Assembly: GCA_905250885.1 (NCBI GenBank)
Contig: CAJNOQ010001791.1
Coordinates: forward strand, 1 to 28,533
Length of the DNA stretch: 28,533 nt
Direction of reading: 5' to 3'
Origin: Didymodactylos carnosus
Lineage: Eukaryota > Rotifera > Eurotatoria > Philodinida > Philodinidae
The translations under genes and the position numbers were made by a program. The notes beneath the pieces are model-generated. The model made no database searches, was not told the DNA's origin, and worked only from the letters and a program-made list of their open reading frames with translations. How positions within the stretch are numbered: the first letter of the stretch is position 1; each line of letters begins with the position of its first letter. This document shows positions 1-9,071 of this stretch, one piece after another.

Positions 1-118
1 CGCTGGTGCTTGTAAGGGCAAAAAATATCAAAATGTGAGTTAAACTTTTTAAAAATAGAATAGTGAGAATATATTCCCTTGACTGTAAGTTAGGGATGAT
101 AAACAAAAAATGTCTGTC
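1..118. repeat. inverted repeat, left arm, cutting through PKC-A exon 6 and intron 6
   Basis: Bases 1-118 are the exact reverse complement of 4309-4426 (118 of 118 by eye). They contain the last 34 bases of PKC-A exon 6, the donor GTGAGT and 84 bases of intron. Identity stops after 118. It may extend left of the window. Confidence 0.95.
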
Positions 119-2289
119 CATCTGTCCGTTACACGATTGCGGATGCACAGAAAGAGAAAAAGTTCTTTAAAAAGACAACGGTCTCTTGATCTTACTCTCG
201 GATAGCACAGGAGAGAGTTTCTGAAAGAATCGAACTATTAAGACCTCTAAAGAATCTCCAGAACGCTATCGCTTTCTGAGTCGATTCTGGCCCTAAACAG
301 TGTGTGAGCATCATCCACTGAACAAATCTTGAGTGTTGAGCTCTGTTTCGTATATCGAGGGAAAATGTAAACACAAACTGTCATTATTGAGTTTCATTGG
401 TACAAAAATGTTAATCCATGAGCATCCGTCTCATCTCAGTCGTTCATATAACTTCAGTTTACTGTAACGAGGACCGATTCATTAGATACAGTCATGTGAT
501 TGAACTAGTTTCAGCGAGCGTTATTTGTTTCTTCTTTTACAGCTTAAAATAGACGTTGCACATCATTTTGAGCAACAATCAGTCACATGGAAACCAATGT
601 TTTGTGATCACGATGGAAGTTTTATCAAACCCGGACACGTACACAAATGCACACGTACGATTGATGTTTTTATTCTTTTAAGATTCTTGGATAATTTGAA
701 TAGAGTAAATAGGGTTATAGATTGCACAATGGTTGTTCATCGTCGTTGTCGAGATAAAGTGGGAAATTATTGTGGAGTTAGAGAAAATGTACTCGCATTA
801 TACGAAAAATGCAAAGTAAATGTATGAAATTGCACTGACACTTTTACTTATATTCATATTGCTGTTATTTTCTAGCACAATCAGTCTGATCCATATACAT
901 ACAATAGTGATTTATATAGCATCTACAATGATTTGGATGATCTAAATAAGAAGAAAAATGCCGAATTCGAAATGGAACGAATGTCAAGAAACTATCATCC
1001 AAATGTGACCGCTGGCATGAGAGTAGAAGAATTTCAATTTATAAAATCTTTAGGAACTGGAATGAATGGAGCAGTGAGTGCTTAACATCAAGTGTTTTAA
1101 CTTTCATTTCTAAATATAGTATTTTTAAGGTTTATCTTGTTAAAACACAAAAACACTATTTTGCCATGAAAGTATTGAGAAAAAATGTTGTACTTGAAGG
1201 ACAAGATGTGGCGTATGTAATGTTAGAACGAGACATTTTGGTAGACAGTCAAAAAAGTCCATTTATTGTCCAATTATTATACTCGTTTCAAAATGCCGAA
1301 AGACTATTTTTCTTAATGGAGGTGGCACAAGGAGGAAATTTTTATAGATTATTGCAAAGACAAGCGTCACATTCACCATTTTCATATAATCGAATTCAAT
1401 TTCATTCGGGTGAAATAGTGTGTGCATTAGAATATCTTCATCATGAACGAATTGTACGTATTGAATAATATGATTTCTAATAACTACACATTTTTGTCGT
1501 TCCAAGGTTTACCGAGATTTAAAACCGGAAAATGTTCTCGTATTTCAAGATGGACATATAAAGCTTGCTGATTTTGGTTTATGCAAAAAAGACATTGATT
1601 ATACACATCGAACAAATACATTCTGTGGTACACTAGAGTATATTGCTTTTGAAATATTTGACCGTGCAGATTATGATCATACTGTTGATTGGTGGTGCGT
1701 TTTTATTCACAAAAATAAATCGAGAATGAAAAAACGAATCATTTTCCTTACATAATTAGGTCGTTGGGAGTGATGATCTATGAAATGTTTACGTTTATTA
1801 CACCATTCTACGATGAAGATGATGCTCAAATTGAAGAAAATGTTTTATCGAAAGATGTAGAATATCCAGATACAATCCCAGCGGAAGCAAAACATATCAT
1901 TCAGGAACTGTTAGAACGAGAACCACACAGGCGTCTAGGACATATGAGTTCACCACATGGTTTATTGAAAGATCATCCATTCTATAGGTATGATGAATAA
2001 TTTAAAAATAATATTTTTGAATCGATTTTCTTGCTTTAGTGAACCATACACAATAGAAAATATCAAGAATCGAAGAGTAAAACCACCATGGGTACCAAAG
2101 GTAAGTAAGACGTTATATTCAACCTATAGAAATTGAATTTCTTGTGTTTAGACACCATTATCGCTTCAGCCATCAATGGAAAATTTTAAACTATCAGAAA
2201 TAGAGCAAAAAGACGCTTGCTTACTAATGTCTACGCCAGAAGATACGTTTCGGGGATTTTCATATATAAATCCACAAGCACCTCGATGA
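1..2289 (+). CDS. novel-type protein kinase C, 3' part (PKC-A: end of C1a, C1b, kinase, C-tail)
   Basis: Exons read from sequence: 1-34, 543-654, 721-821, 876-1073, 1130-1453, 1507-1694, 1760-1987, 2040-2100 and 2152-2289 (stop TGA). All introns are GT-AG with consistent phases. Exon 1-34 is the end of a C1a finger (GACKGKKYQN) and enters the window already in frame. The C1b finger follows, with a second zinc ligand changed (CDHD), then the linker. The kinase has the glycine loop GTGMNGAV, the lysine in FAMKVL, YRDLKPEN, DFGLCK, activation loop TFCGT, then AFE where APE is usual. The tail has a turn-motif-like STPED and the hydrophobic motif FRGFSY. This makes it an AGC kinase of the PKC delta/theta type. 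From 543 it encodes 449 residues. No upstream C2 exon exists on this strand inside the window; the matching 5' exons lie on the minus strand at 4393-5519. It may be one half of a split gene, or the 3' end of a gene running off the left edge. Confidence 0.9.
35..542 (+). other. PKC-A intron 6, unusually long
   Basis: Donor GTGAGT at 35 and acceptor TTTTACAG ending at 542. It is 508 bp, against 46-68 bp for the other introns of this gene half. The first 84 bases belong to the inverted repeat. The rest shows no recognisable coding or element structure. Confidence 0.75.
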
Positions 2290-2346
2290 AACTTTATCTT
2301 CTTGTATATCTACTATATAACAGCTTTAGTTTTTTTATTTCAAAGA

Positions 2347-2352
2347 AATAAA
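2347..2352 (+). promoter_or_regulatory. candidate polyadenylation signal of PKC-A
   Basis: AATAAA lies 58 bp after the PKC-A stop codon. Confidence 0.5.
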
Positions 2353-2760
2353 AGGGTTACTTTGCGAGTTTGATGATGCATAAATTCTGTCTGTTACTTA
2401 TGAGTGATTGACAAATCAGCTTTCATGAGTTTCGCTGGCTGTCTTATGAAGCATTAACATCGTACCATCTTTCTCCAAAACAAGCTTAGCTGCTATAAGA
2501 ATCGACTGGCTGTCGATAAGCGAAGATTTACGTGTTTCATGGTTTTTTGATTTTGACATCATTGGTAGGATATATTTCAGGTCAAAATAGAAGTGCAGGT
2601 AGGGGGCATTTGTTCATAGTCACAGATCCTTGTAGAATTCTCGATTGAATGTAATTGTACTAGAGAGATATGAAGTTAGCAAGAATATTATGCTTGTGCT
2701 ACAGCGTAAATATATAAAGGCTAACTATATTTTGCATAGATTGAAAAAACGATCGAGTGA

Positions 2761-2976
2761 ATAAGTGAAAATAGAATTAAAACAGAAATATCAATACAGC
2801 AAGGAAATCTTGTTCATTATTGTCTGATGCTACATCATCAATATGAACTTGATCACATTCCTTTAAGAGAGCAGAGAATAAATAATGAACAGGAAGTAGA
2901 AAACAATAGAAGAGTCGAAATTTTTTACTGCAGAGGCATTCTAGGCAGTCTTGCAAAGGAAATCATCAGAACGTGA
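2761..2976 (+). pseudogene. open coding-like fragment, unidentified
   Basis: A 71-codon open stretch without ATG, bounded by TGA at 2758 and 2974, with non-repetitive protein-like composition (for example HYCLMLHHQYELDHIPLREQ). A second frame continues after it through a GAACGT hexamer run encoding ERERER. Together they look like a frameshifted remnant. It lies just upstream of the SWIM zinc-finger remnant, so it may be part of the same decayed gene, but no family is recognised. Confidence 0.3.
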
Positions 2977-2993
2977 ACGTGAACGTGAACAGT
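2969..2993. repeat. short tandem hexamer (GAACGT)n
   Basis: About four tandem copies of the hexamer GAACGT, the last one imperfect. It is a simple microsatellite-like run inside a decayed coding region. Confidence 0.8.
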
Positions 2994-3139
2994 TATCCCC
3001 TAGTAAAAATCTTAGACATTTCTTAGTATTATCTTACTAAGATCTTATTCTTTAAGATTCTGATAAGATAATTTGGATGTCATCTATCAGGGAAAAAATG
3101 AAGAACGCTCGTCTATCGTTAATCGCATCAATTTATAAC

Positions 3140-3297
3140 TACATGATAATATAACTGATAATGATTTAGTCCTGCATGCACGACTTGTCAGTATGCCAAT
3201 GATGTGTTCATGTAAACAAAACTTTAAACAATATGTTTGTAAACATGCATTTATGATTCATCTTGATCTTTATGGTATAGCTCATCCAGCTAAATAG
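3140..3297 (+). pseudogene. SWIM zinc-finger fragment (Mutator-like transposase or SWIM-domain protein remnant)
   Basis: The open frame ends at TAG 3295-3297 and contains CSCKQNFKQYVCKHAFMI, matching the SWIM pattern CxC-xn-CxH. Beyond the stop, the same frame continues with the basic stretch GKRRGR. SWIM fingers of this kind form the C-terminus of Mutator-like (MULE) transposases and related proteins (established family knowledge). No catalytic DDE region is readable upstream, and stops interrupt all frames, so this is a 5'-truncated relic. The plus orientation is clear. It lies within the 4.4-kb segment bounded by the 118-bp inverted repeats. Confidence 0.6.
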
Positions 3298-3520
3298 GAA
3301 AAGACGTTAGGTAAAAGGCGGGGACGTTCAACCGTGCACAGAAAACTCCTCGTCCACTTAACTTCTACTGTTAATAGTGATGATTGCATAATATAAAATT
3401 ATTACAGTGTACTGTTCATATATATAAAGAATTGATGATGATGATGGTAATAGAAATTTATGCATGATACTCGTCAATACAGTTATTGACTGATCTGGCA
3501 ATGATTCATTTTGAGTATAC

Positions 3521-3980
3521 CAGAGGTGCGCGATGGTACAACGTTTAGTTCCCTCCCAAACTTCCTGTCTCGTTATCGTCCCGTACCTCGCCAAGTTGCG
3601 ATAAATGTATTTCGCGAGGATCGCCCCGTAAGCTTTCTCTTCCATCGCCGCCTCGCCTACTGTCAAGCCTTGATAAAATTTTCCTTTAGCACTTCCTCAT
3701 CAATCCTCTTGAGTCCAGAAAATCTCTGCTAACATAAACTGTTCATTGTTTCATCTTGGTTGCCAAGAAGAACCATCACCTTTATTATAAAAATAGATGA
3801 AAATAAACATAGTATCTTTCACTCACAGAAAAAATATCCTTCGCGGGGTTCGCGTCGTGAAGTTCTTGCCTTGTCATCGCCCCGTGCCTCATCAAGCTTC
3901 AAAAAAAATCTTCCTCGTGGGATTCGCCCCTTATAGAATCACCGGACCTCACGAGAATCCTTGTCCCTCGCCCACCTCTG
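3521..3980. mobile_element. hAT-type MITE, 460 bp
   Basis: Ends are CAGAGGTGCGCGA on the left and the inverse of CAGAGGTGGGCGA on the right. Flanking 8-mers gagtatac (3513-3520) and gcatatac (3981-3988) agree at 6 of 8 positions, consistent with an aged 8-bp target duplication. The interior is richer in GC than the surroundings (CTCGC/CGCCCCG motifs). It has no transposase ORF. Assignment to hAT rests on 8-bp duplication and CAGAGG-type ends. Confidence 0.6.
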
Positions 3981-4190
3981 GCATATACGACATATGAATG
4001 ACTATAAATATATCGGAATCTTCGTGATCGAAATCCTATAGAGCTTTCCACTAAAATTTACAGAAAAAAAAACAAATCAAACGGTACGTAATTTTCAGGG
4101 GAAAAAAGGTATTTTGCGTTTTCTTTGAAACTGTTTTTTCGCTCGGCCAACAACACGGATTACCAGCTGTCTGCATAACGGAAACTCATA
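3981..4190. other. non-coding, no feature seen
   Basis: AT-rich sequence between the MITE and a short ORF. Nothing recognised. Confidence 0.5.
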
Positions 4191-4307
4191 ATGGCTTTAA
4201 TTTTATTTTTAATTGAAGCTAATACTTACCACTCTGGGGTACTAGAGTCTGATTTCATTCCTTCACCATTAGAATCAACTCGTCAAGAGCTACAATTTGA
4301 TCTATAA
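4191..4307 (+). CDS. short ORF, 38 residues, unidentified
   Basis: ATG at 4191 (MALILFLIEANTYHSGVLES...) to TAA at 4305-4307. The stop lies one base before the right inverted-repeat arm. The N-terminus is hydrophobic. Composition is coding-like after residue 9, but there is no recognised family and it may be a fragment joined at the rearrangement boundary. Confidence 0.2.
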   Translation: MALILFLIEANTYHSGVLESDFIPSPLESTRQELQFDL

Positions 4308-4308
4308 C

Positions 4309-4426
4309 GACAGACATTTTTTGTTTATCATCCCTAACTTACAGTCAAGGGAATATATTCTCACTATTCTATTTTTAAAAAGTTTAACTCACATTTTGAT
4401 ATTTTTTGCCCTTACAAGCACCAGCG
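4309..4426. repeat. inverted repeat, right arm
   Basis: Exact reverse complement of 1-118. To its right the minus strand continues into the remainder of exon 6 and exons 5 to 1 of PKC-A. To its left (4308 downward) the sequence is unrelated to the intron at 119-542. Together the arms delimit a 4.4-kb segment. Confidence 0.95.
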
Positions 4427-5519
4427 AATTGATGATAACACGTTTTATGTACGACACAATCGCATCGTTGACATTGATAGCCTTGAAATCGAAAGCCCCT
4501 TAAAAAAACTGACTTGTTAGTGAGATTTTAATAGTTATCTAACAACAGACTGCTTACCATAAGAAATCAGTGCACACCGAACAAAACGTTGGTGTCTTAA
4601 ATATTTTCGGAACAAATTCATGTCCAAAATGTTTAAAAATATGTTGACGTCTTTCTGCAACTCGATTGTTATTTTCAGATGTATCTAACATGTCAAATAA
4701 ATTATGAAAATAGCTACCGTGTTCATTACAAACATACGAGGGAGACTATTCATACTTTTATACTTGATAATCATATAGACAGAGGCGTTTCGTGTGAAAG
4801 CATACTAAATAGAGATATCAAGACAACATTTTAATGTAAAATAAATTGCAGATCCTTACGCGATGCCGGAGCCCGTCAGCATTATTTTTTAAAATATCCA
4901 AGTCGCCTCGATATTCATAAATCGTGGATTTACTAGCTATACTAGCTTTACTAGCTATACGAATCACAATTTCTCTCTTTGTCGATACTCCAGCATCAAA
5001 CACAATGCATTGACCTTTTTCATCATATTGAGGGTATTTAATTCGGCAACCTTTAAAAAACCACCAAAACATCGACGTCTTGAGTATGCATAGGTTATAA
5101 ACAATTTTTATTGTTCATACTTTCATTTTTGTCTCCAAATGAACGTTGCTGTTGTTTAAGTTGAACTTGTGTTTCAAGTGTTTTTAAATCTATTTGTTGA
5201 TTATTTCTTTTAAAACTTAATATCTGAATGCGAAGAAACGGGGGGGGATGTTTTGATTTAGCTAAACAAAATTAGTACGTCATGCTAGTAGAAATCTTTT
5301 GATCAGATAGATGTTATTTTATGTCCACACTCTTCTGGATAGTTTTATTTAATTTATCCCTTAAAAAGTTTTACCTTTTTGATGAGCAGAGTTTCTCATA
5401 CGACTTCTTCATAAGTGGAATAGTTTGAACGTACTGACTAATATGTTTTAGAGATAGTGCAATGTCTTGAATAAATATGCTGATAATGATCAGATGTACT
5501 TACGTGAAGTTTGAGACAT
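4393..5519 (-). CDS. novel-type protein kinase C, 5' part (PKC-A: C2 and C1a domains)
   Basis: Six exons on the minus strand: 5504-5519 (ATG at 5519, MSQTS), 5121-5261, 4860-5050, 4764-4804, 4558-4713 and 4393-4498. All have GT-AG borders, phases match throughout, and they give 217 residues. The C2 domain is recognised from PPPFLRIQILSF, the KYPQY segment and the SVYMIINYF strand, which align with the C2 of PKC delta and of the neighbour PKC-B. The C1a finger (residues 161-210) is fully canonical, H-x12-C-x2-C-x13-C-x2-C-x4-H-x2-C-x7-C, with TFCSVCTDFLWG, so it could bind diacylglycerol. After exon 6 the donor GTGAGT is present, but no C1b or kinase exon follows on this strand. The following sequence instead ends at the inverted-repeat boundary (4309). 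The missing 3' exons are at 543-2289 on the plus strand. The start codon is supported by the same tiny first exon and phase-1 intron as in PKC-B. Confidence 0.88.
4929..4955 (-). repeat. in-frame 9-bp x3 tandem repeat in PKC-A exon 3
   Basis: Three near-identical 9-bp units (TTTACTAGC/TATACTAGC/TTTACTAGC on the plus strand) encode the repetitive peptide ASKASIASK within the C2 domain. It looks like slippage expansion that kept the frame. Confidence 0.8.
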
Positions 5520-5887
5520 GATCATAATTCAATTTGCAAATTGGAAAGTAATTTATACGAAATTAGTGTATTTGAATCTACTCATGACTGTAATAAAAGA
5601 CGAAAATCAGAGCATCGAAGAGAAAAAAACATGGCGAACGACTTTTTCTGCTTTATTTCATATGGAACTGTTGAGTATGATTTATTCTATATGTCATGCT
5701 TACTTTTTATTTTTTATTTTGTCTAATGCAAATAACTCAAATACAGGTAAAAAAAAGAGAAAACAACATATGCAAGAAAAAAAAACATCAAAATATAATT
5801 AATGCGAGCAAAGTATAGAAGTTTACAAGATTTTTCTAGTTAAAAAACATTTTCTACTATTTAGTGTATAGTCTTATTATTTATCTA
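5520..5887. other. intergenic spacer between PKC-B and PKC-A
   Basis: 368 bp separate the PKC-B stop (minus strand) from the PKC-A start codon. It holds two AATAAA motifs on the minus strand near 5705-5720, candidate PKC-B polyadenylation signals, and must contain the PKC-A 5' UTR and promoter. Open frames here on the plus strand have low-complexity content and are not supported as genes. Confidence 0.6.
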
Positions 5888-8851
5888 TTAAATTCTATTA
5901 TAATTAAAAGAAAATCCTTTAAATTTATCATTACTAGCACTCATAATTTGAACTGTATTTTGTGGATCGATCTTAGACAATGCCGTTGGTAACGCATCAA
6001 GATAAGATCTTACCTAAATAGATAATATAATACAAATAATCATTATATATTAGATTATCGAAAAGAAAAACTCTAGACGTACTGGTTTTTGCCAAGGTGA
6101 TTTTATTCTATGGTTTTCAATTTGTTCCAACGTGTACGGTTCGATAAAAAATGGTTGTCTTGCTAATGGATTACGCTCATTTCCAATGCGATTTGCTGGA
6201 TTTTTTTCTAATAAACCTTCGATAATTGATCGTGCATTATCCGAAAATTTATTGGAAAATATAACATTTCCATTAATTACATTTCGTTTTACAATATCTT
6301 CATTTTCATTGACAAACGGTGTTTTGAGTTCATACATTTCATAAATCATAATTCCTAACGCCCAATAATCGACCATAATACCGTAACGTTGATTCTGATA
6401 GACTTCTGGGCTAATGTATTCAGCTGTACCACAAAATGTACTTGTTAAAGTATTGTTGTCAATATTTTGCTTACACAGTCCAAAGTCGGTTAGTTTCAAA
6501 TTAGAATTACTCATAATAAGTACATTTTCAGGTTTTAAATCTCGATACACCTTAATGGAACAAGAACAAAATTGAATATAAATCTTATAGTCCATATAAT
6601 ACTATGTCTAAATTGGCAATTACTCACCACATGATTCTGATGTAAATAAATCAATGCACAAGCAATTTGTCCAGAGAAAAATTTAATACATTCCTCATTA
6701 AACTTTTCTCCATTATCTAATAAAAAAGTGTAAAAGTTTCCTCCTAAAAAACAACATCATTTTTATATCATAACCTTCGAAGAACGATGTAGTGAACTTG
6801 CCTGGTGCGAATTCAGTAATAAAATATAACCTTTCTGGATCATGAAATGAAAAATAAATTTGCACAATAAACGGATTATCTCGACATTGTATCATAACAT
6901 CACGTTCGGCTTTTATATAATCAAAATCTTGTGCTTCTAATATTCGATGTTTTCGAAATACTTTCATAGCATATTGATTGCCACGATATTGGACTAAGTA
7001 AACCTATCGCAAAAACGTAGAATATATTTTAGTATGAAAATCTTGTACATATTAAAGATGTAACATACTGCACCGCTCATTCCATGTCCGAGCGAAGCTC
7101 GAAGTGTGAACATGCTTAATGATACATCGTCAGAACTAATATCACAAAAGGTACCGTAATTTTGATTATAAAGGGTATTAAGACTTTTCTCAGCTGTCAG
7201 CCGAGTAGACTTTTCTCCTAAATCAATATAGAGTTGTGCCAAAATATTTTTATTCTGTTCTTCAATATCTTCTGAGTCGTTAACGTTATTGACTCTATAC
7301 AGTTCAAGCGCCACTGGTTTTTGCTAGAAGAATATAAAAACAGCTAACACTTATAAATAAAAATAACTTCAATGTATACCGTTTGTTTCCATTTTGAGTA
7401 CATGTTTGCCACCATCTTTCTTGTACCACAAAAATCGCCAACTTTTGAGGCACATTTCTGATGGACAATCATACTGCAATCTTAAGAGAAGAAAAACTTT
7501 TGTTCGAATTATCCAACCCAAGTGTTTTATTCTATTTTTAAAATTATTCTACAGTGACAGATGATTAAATATTTAAGCCACAGATAGAGTTTTACAACAA
7601 TTACTTACCAGTACATTTTACAGCTTTCAGAGGTCGAATGAGGTTTCCATCATGATCACAAAAAAGAGGACGCATATTTGTAATCGGTTCAAAATGATGA
7701 GCTATATGTGCACCCGATACCTGAAATGAGCATAGTAATTTTAAATTTTTTTATCTAGGTACTAAACAGTATCACATACCATTGTGCCTCTACACGGCTG
7801 TATCTTCTGAATACATTTTTTATGTACTACAATATCACATAACTGGCATCTGAGTCCTAAATCTTTAAAACCCCTTGAATATATAAAAGATTGTTAGCAA
7901 TCTTTTGCTATTTTCACATCTAACGTTCGATTTCTTTACCAAAGAAAAGTTTTGCAATCTTCGGCATTGCATTGAACTGGTAGTGTTGTAAATATTCTAG
8001 AACGAAAAAATATTATTAATCTATAGAAAGTACAAGTGAAATTCTTCTTTCTGCACCTTGGGACGAATTCATGACCGTAATGTTTTTGAATACCTTGGGA
8101 TCGTTGGGCCAAGCGCTCAAATGGAGCTATTATCAAGAAAGAACAGAACAGGGATAATTCATTAAAACTGAACAATCATATATATATATATATATATACA
8201 TGCCTATCAACTCAACGGATATCCCAGCTACACTTTTACCACTAAATTTACACTACAATTTACAAAAAATAACACAAGTAAGAATTAGAAGAACGTATTA
8301 GAAAAGTATGTAAACCTCTGTTATAACTCCATTTGTTTTATGAAGCATGTCGGCAATGCTTGTTTTATACGAATAATTGGTTCTGCCAACAGAAATAAGT
8401 ATGGTTATCGTGCGATTCTCTTTTACTCGCGTCTCCATTGTAAAACAGTCTGACTCTTTGCTGTATTCCGGATATTTCCGTTTTGTTGCTGGATCTAAAA
8501 TTGAACGACACAGAAATTAATTCGTACAGAAGATGTTGAAAACAGATGCACCGAAGTTTCCACATAAGTTCTTAATAGAGGAATGGACTGTCTTCAACAC
8601 ATGTACATGTGATGAAAATAAAAATATGAACATTTCGATGTCTACTACCGGTTTCATCTTGAGTTTCCAATCGAACTTTTAAATCTTTGAGTGGTTGTAC
8701 TTTTGATCCATCGTGAAATTTTGACAGGCGTATACGTAAAAACGGTTCATGTGATTGACCTAAAGAATTCTTCAAGAACTAAATCAATTGATTTCTTTAC
8801 AAATTTCATGTAACAAAATGACAGAAAAAAATATTTACCTCCCGTTGCCAT
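5888..8851 (-). CDS. novel-type protein kinase C, complete (PKC-B)
   Basis: Fourteen exons give 650 residues: 8839-8851, 8649-8759, 8316-8494, 8204-8252, 8057-8126, 7940-7996, 7780-7873, 7609-7720, 7380-7480, 7069-7323, 6802-7003, 6628-6743, 6083-6550 and 5888-6013. Phases are consistent. The C2 domain is at about residues 10-117 (EPFLRIRLSKF). C1a is at about 137-187 (HEFVPR, FLWGFKDLGLRCQLC) and C1b at about 200-246 (HHFEP to VGDFCG). The kinase has the glycine loop GHGMSGAV, catalytic lysine K361 in YAMKVF, YRDLKPEN (D457), DFG (D475), activation-loop T491 in TFCGT, and SPE. It ends with hydrophobic motif FKGFSF (S644). Length and order match PKC delta/theta, which respond to diacylglycerol without calcium. 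Oddities are CxxxxC in C1a, CDHD in C1b, and two introns with GC donors (after exons 4 and 11). It is a same-strand tandem paralogue of PKC-A, with about 40-50% identity by eye, so an old duplication. Confidence 0.93.
8176..8200. repeat. (TA)n microsatellite in PKC-B intron 4
   Basis: An alternating TA run directly after the GC donor of intron 4. Simple repeat. Confidence 0.85.
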
Positions 8852-9071
8852 GATATAGTGAGACGACTTTGTAGACAAAGTTGTTCAGAACATGGAGCTT
8901 TAAAAATTAATAATATTTGATTACAATCAATTTGCTCATATAATATTCTGTATGTTTATGATGTGTGTTCGCTTTTACTATAACAATGTTTGTTTCAAAC
9001 TGATAACTGCAAACAACAAGAAATATATTCTCTTCCTTTAAGATTTATCGTTCAGGTGAGCTGTAAAACAA
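8852..9071. other. PKC-B upstream region
   Basis: AT-rich sequence immediately upstream of the PKC-B start codon. It should hold its promoter and 5' UTR, but no defined box can be assigned. Confidence 0.4.

Noticed and set aside
525-827. Apparent 100-codon continuous plus-strand ORF
   Set aside because: It reads through intron 655-720. The spliced exons restore the C1b CTHC motif and match PKC-B exon lengths, so the continuous reading is not the product.
1-4426. Reading the 118-bp repeats as transposon terminal repeats
   Set aside because: The repeat consists of PKC-A exon 6 and its intron, so it is duplicated gene sequence and not transposon ends.
5511-5802. Two overlapping plus-strand ORFs in the PKC spacer
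   Set aside because: Low-complexity composition, no domain, located antisense to the PKC-A 5' end and promoter.
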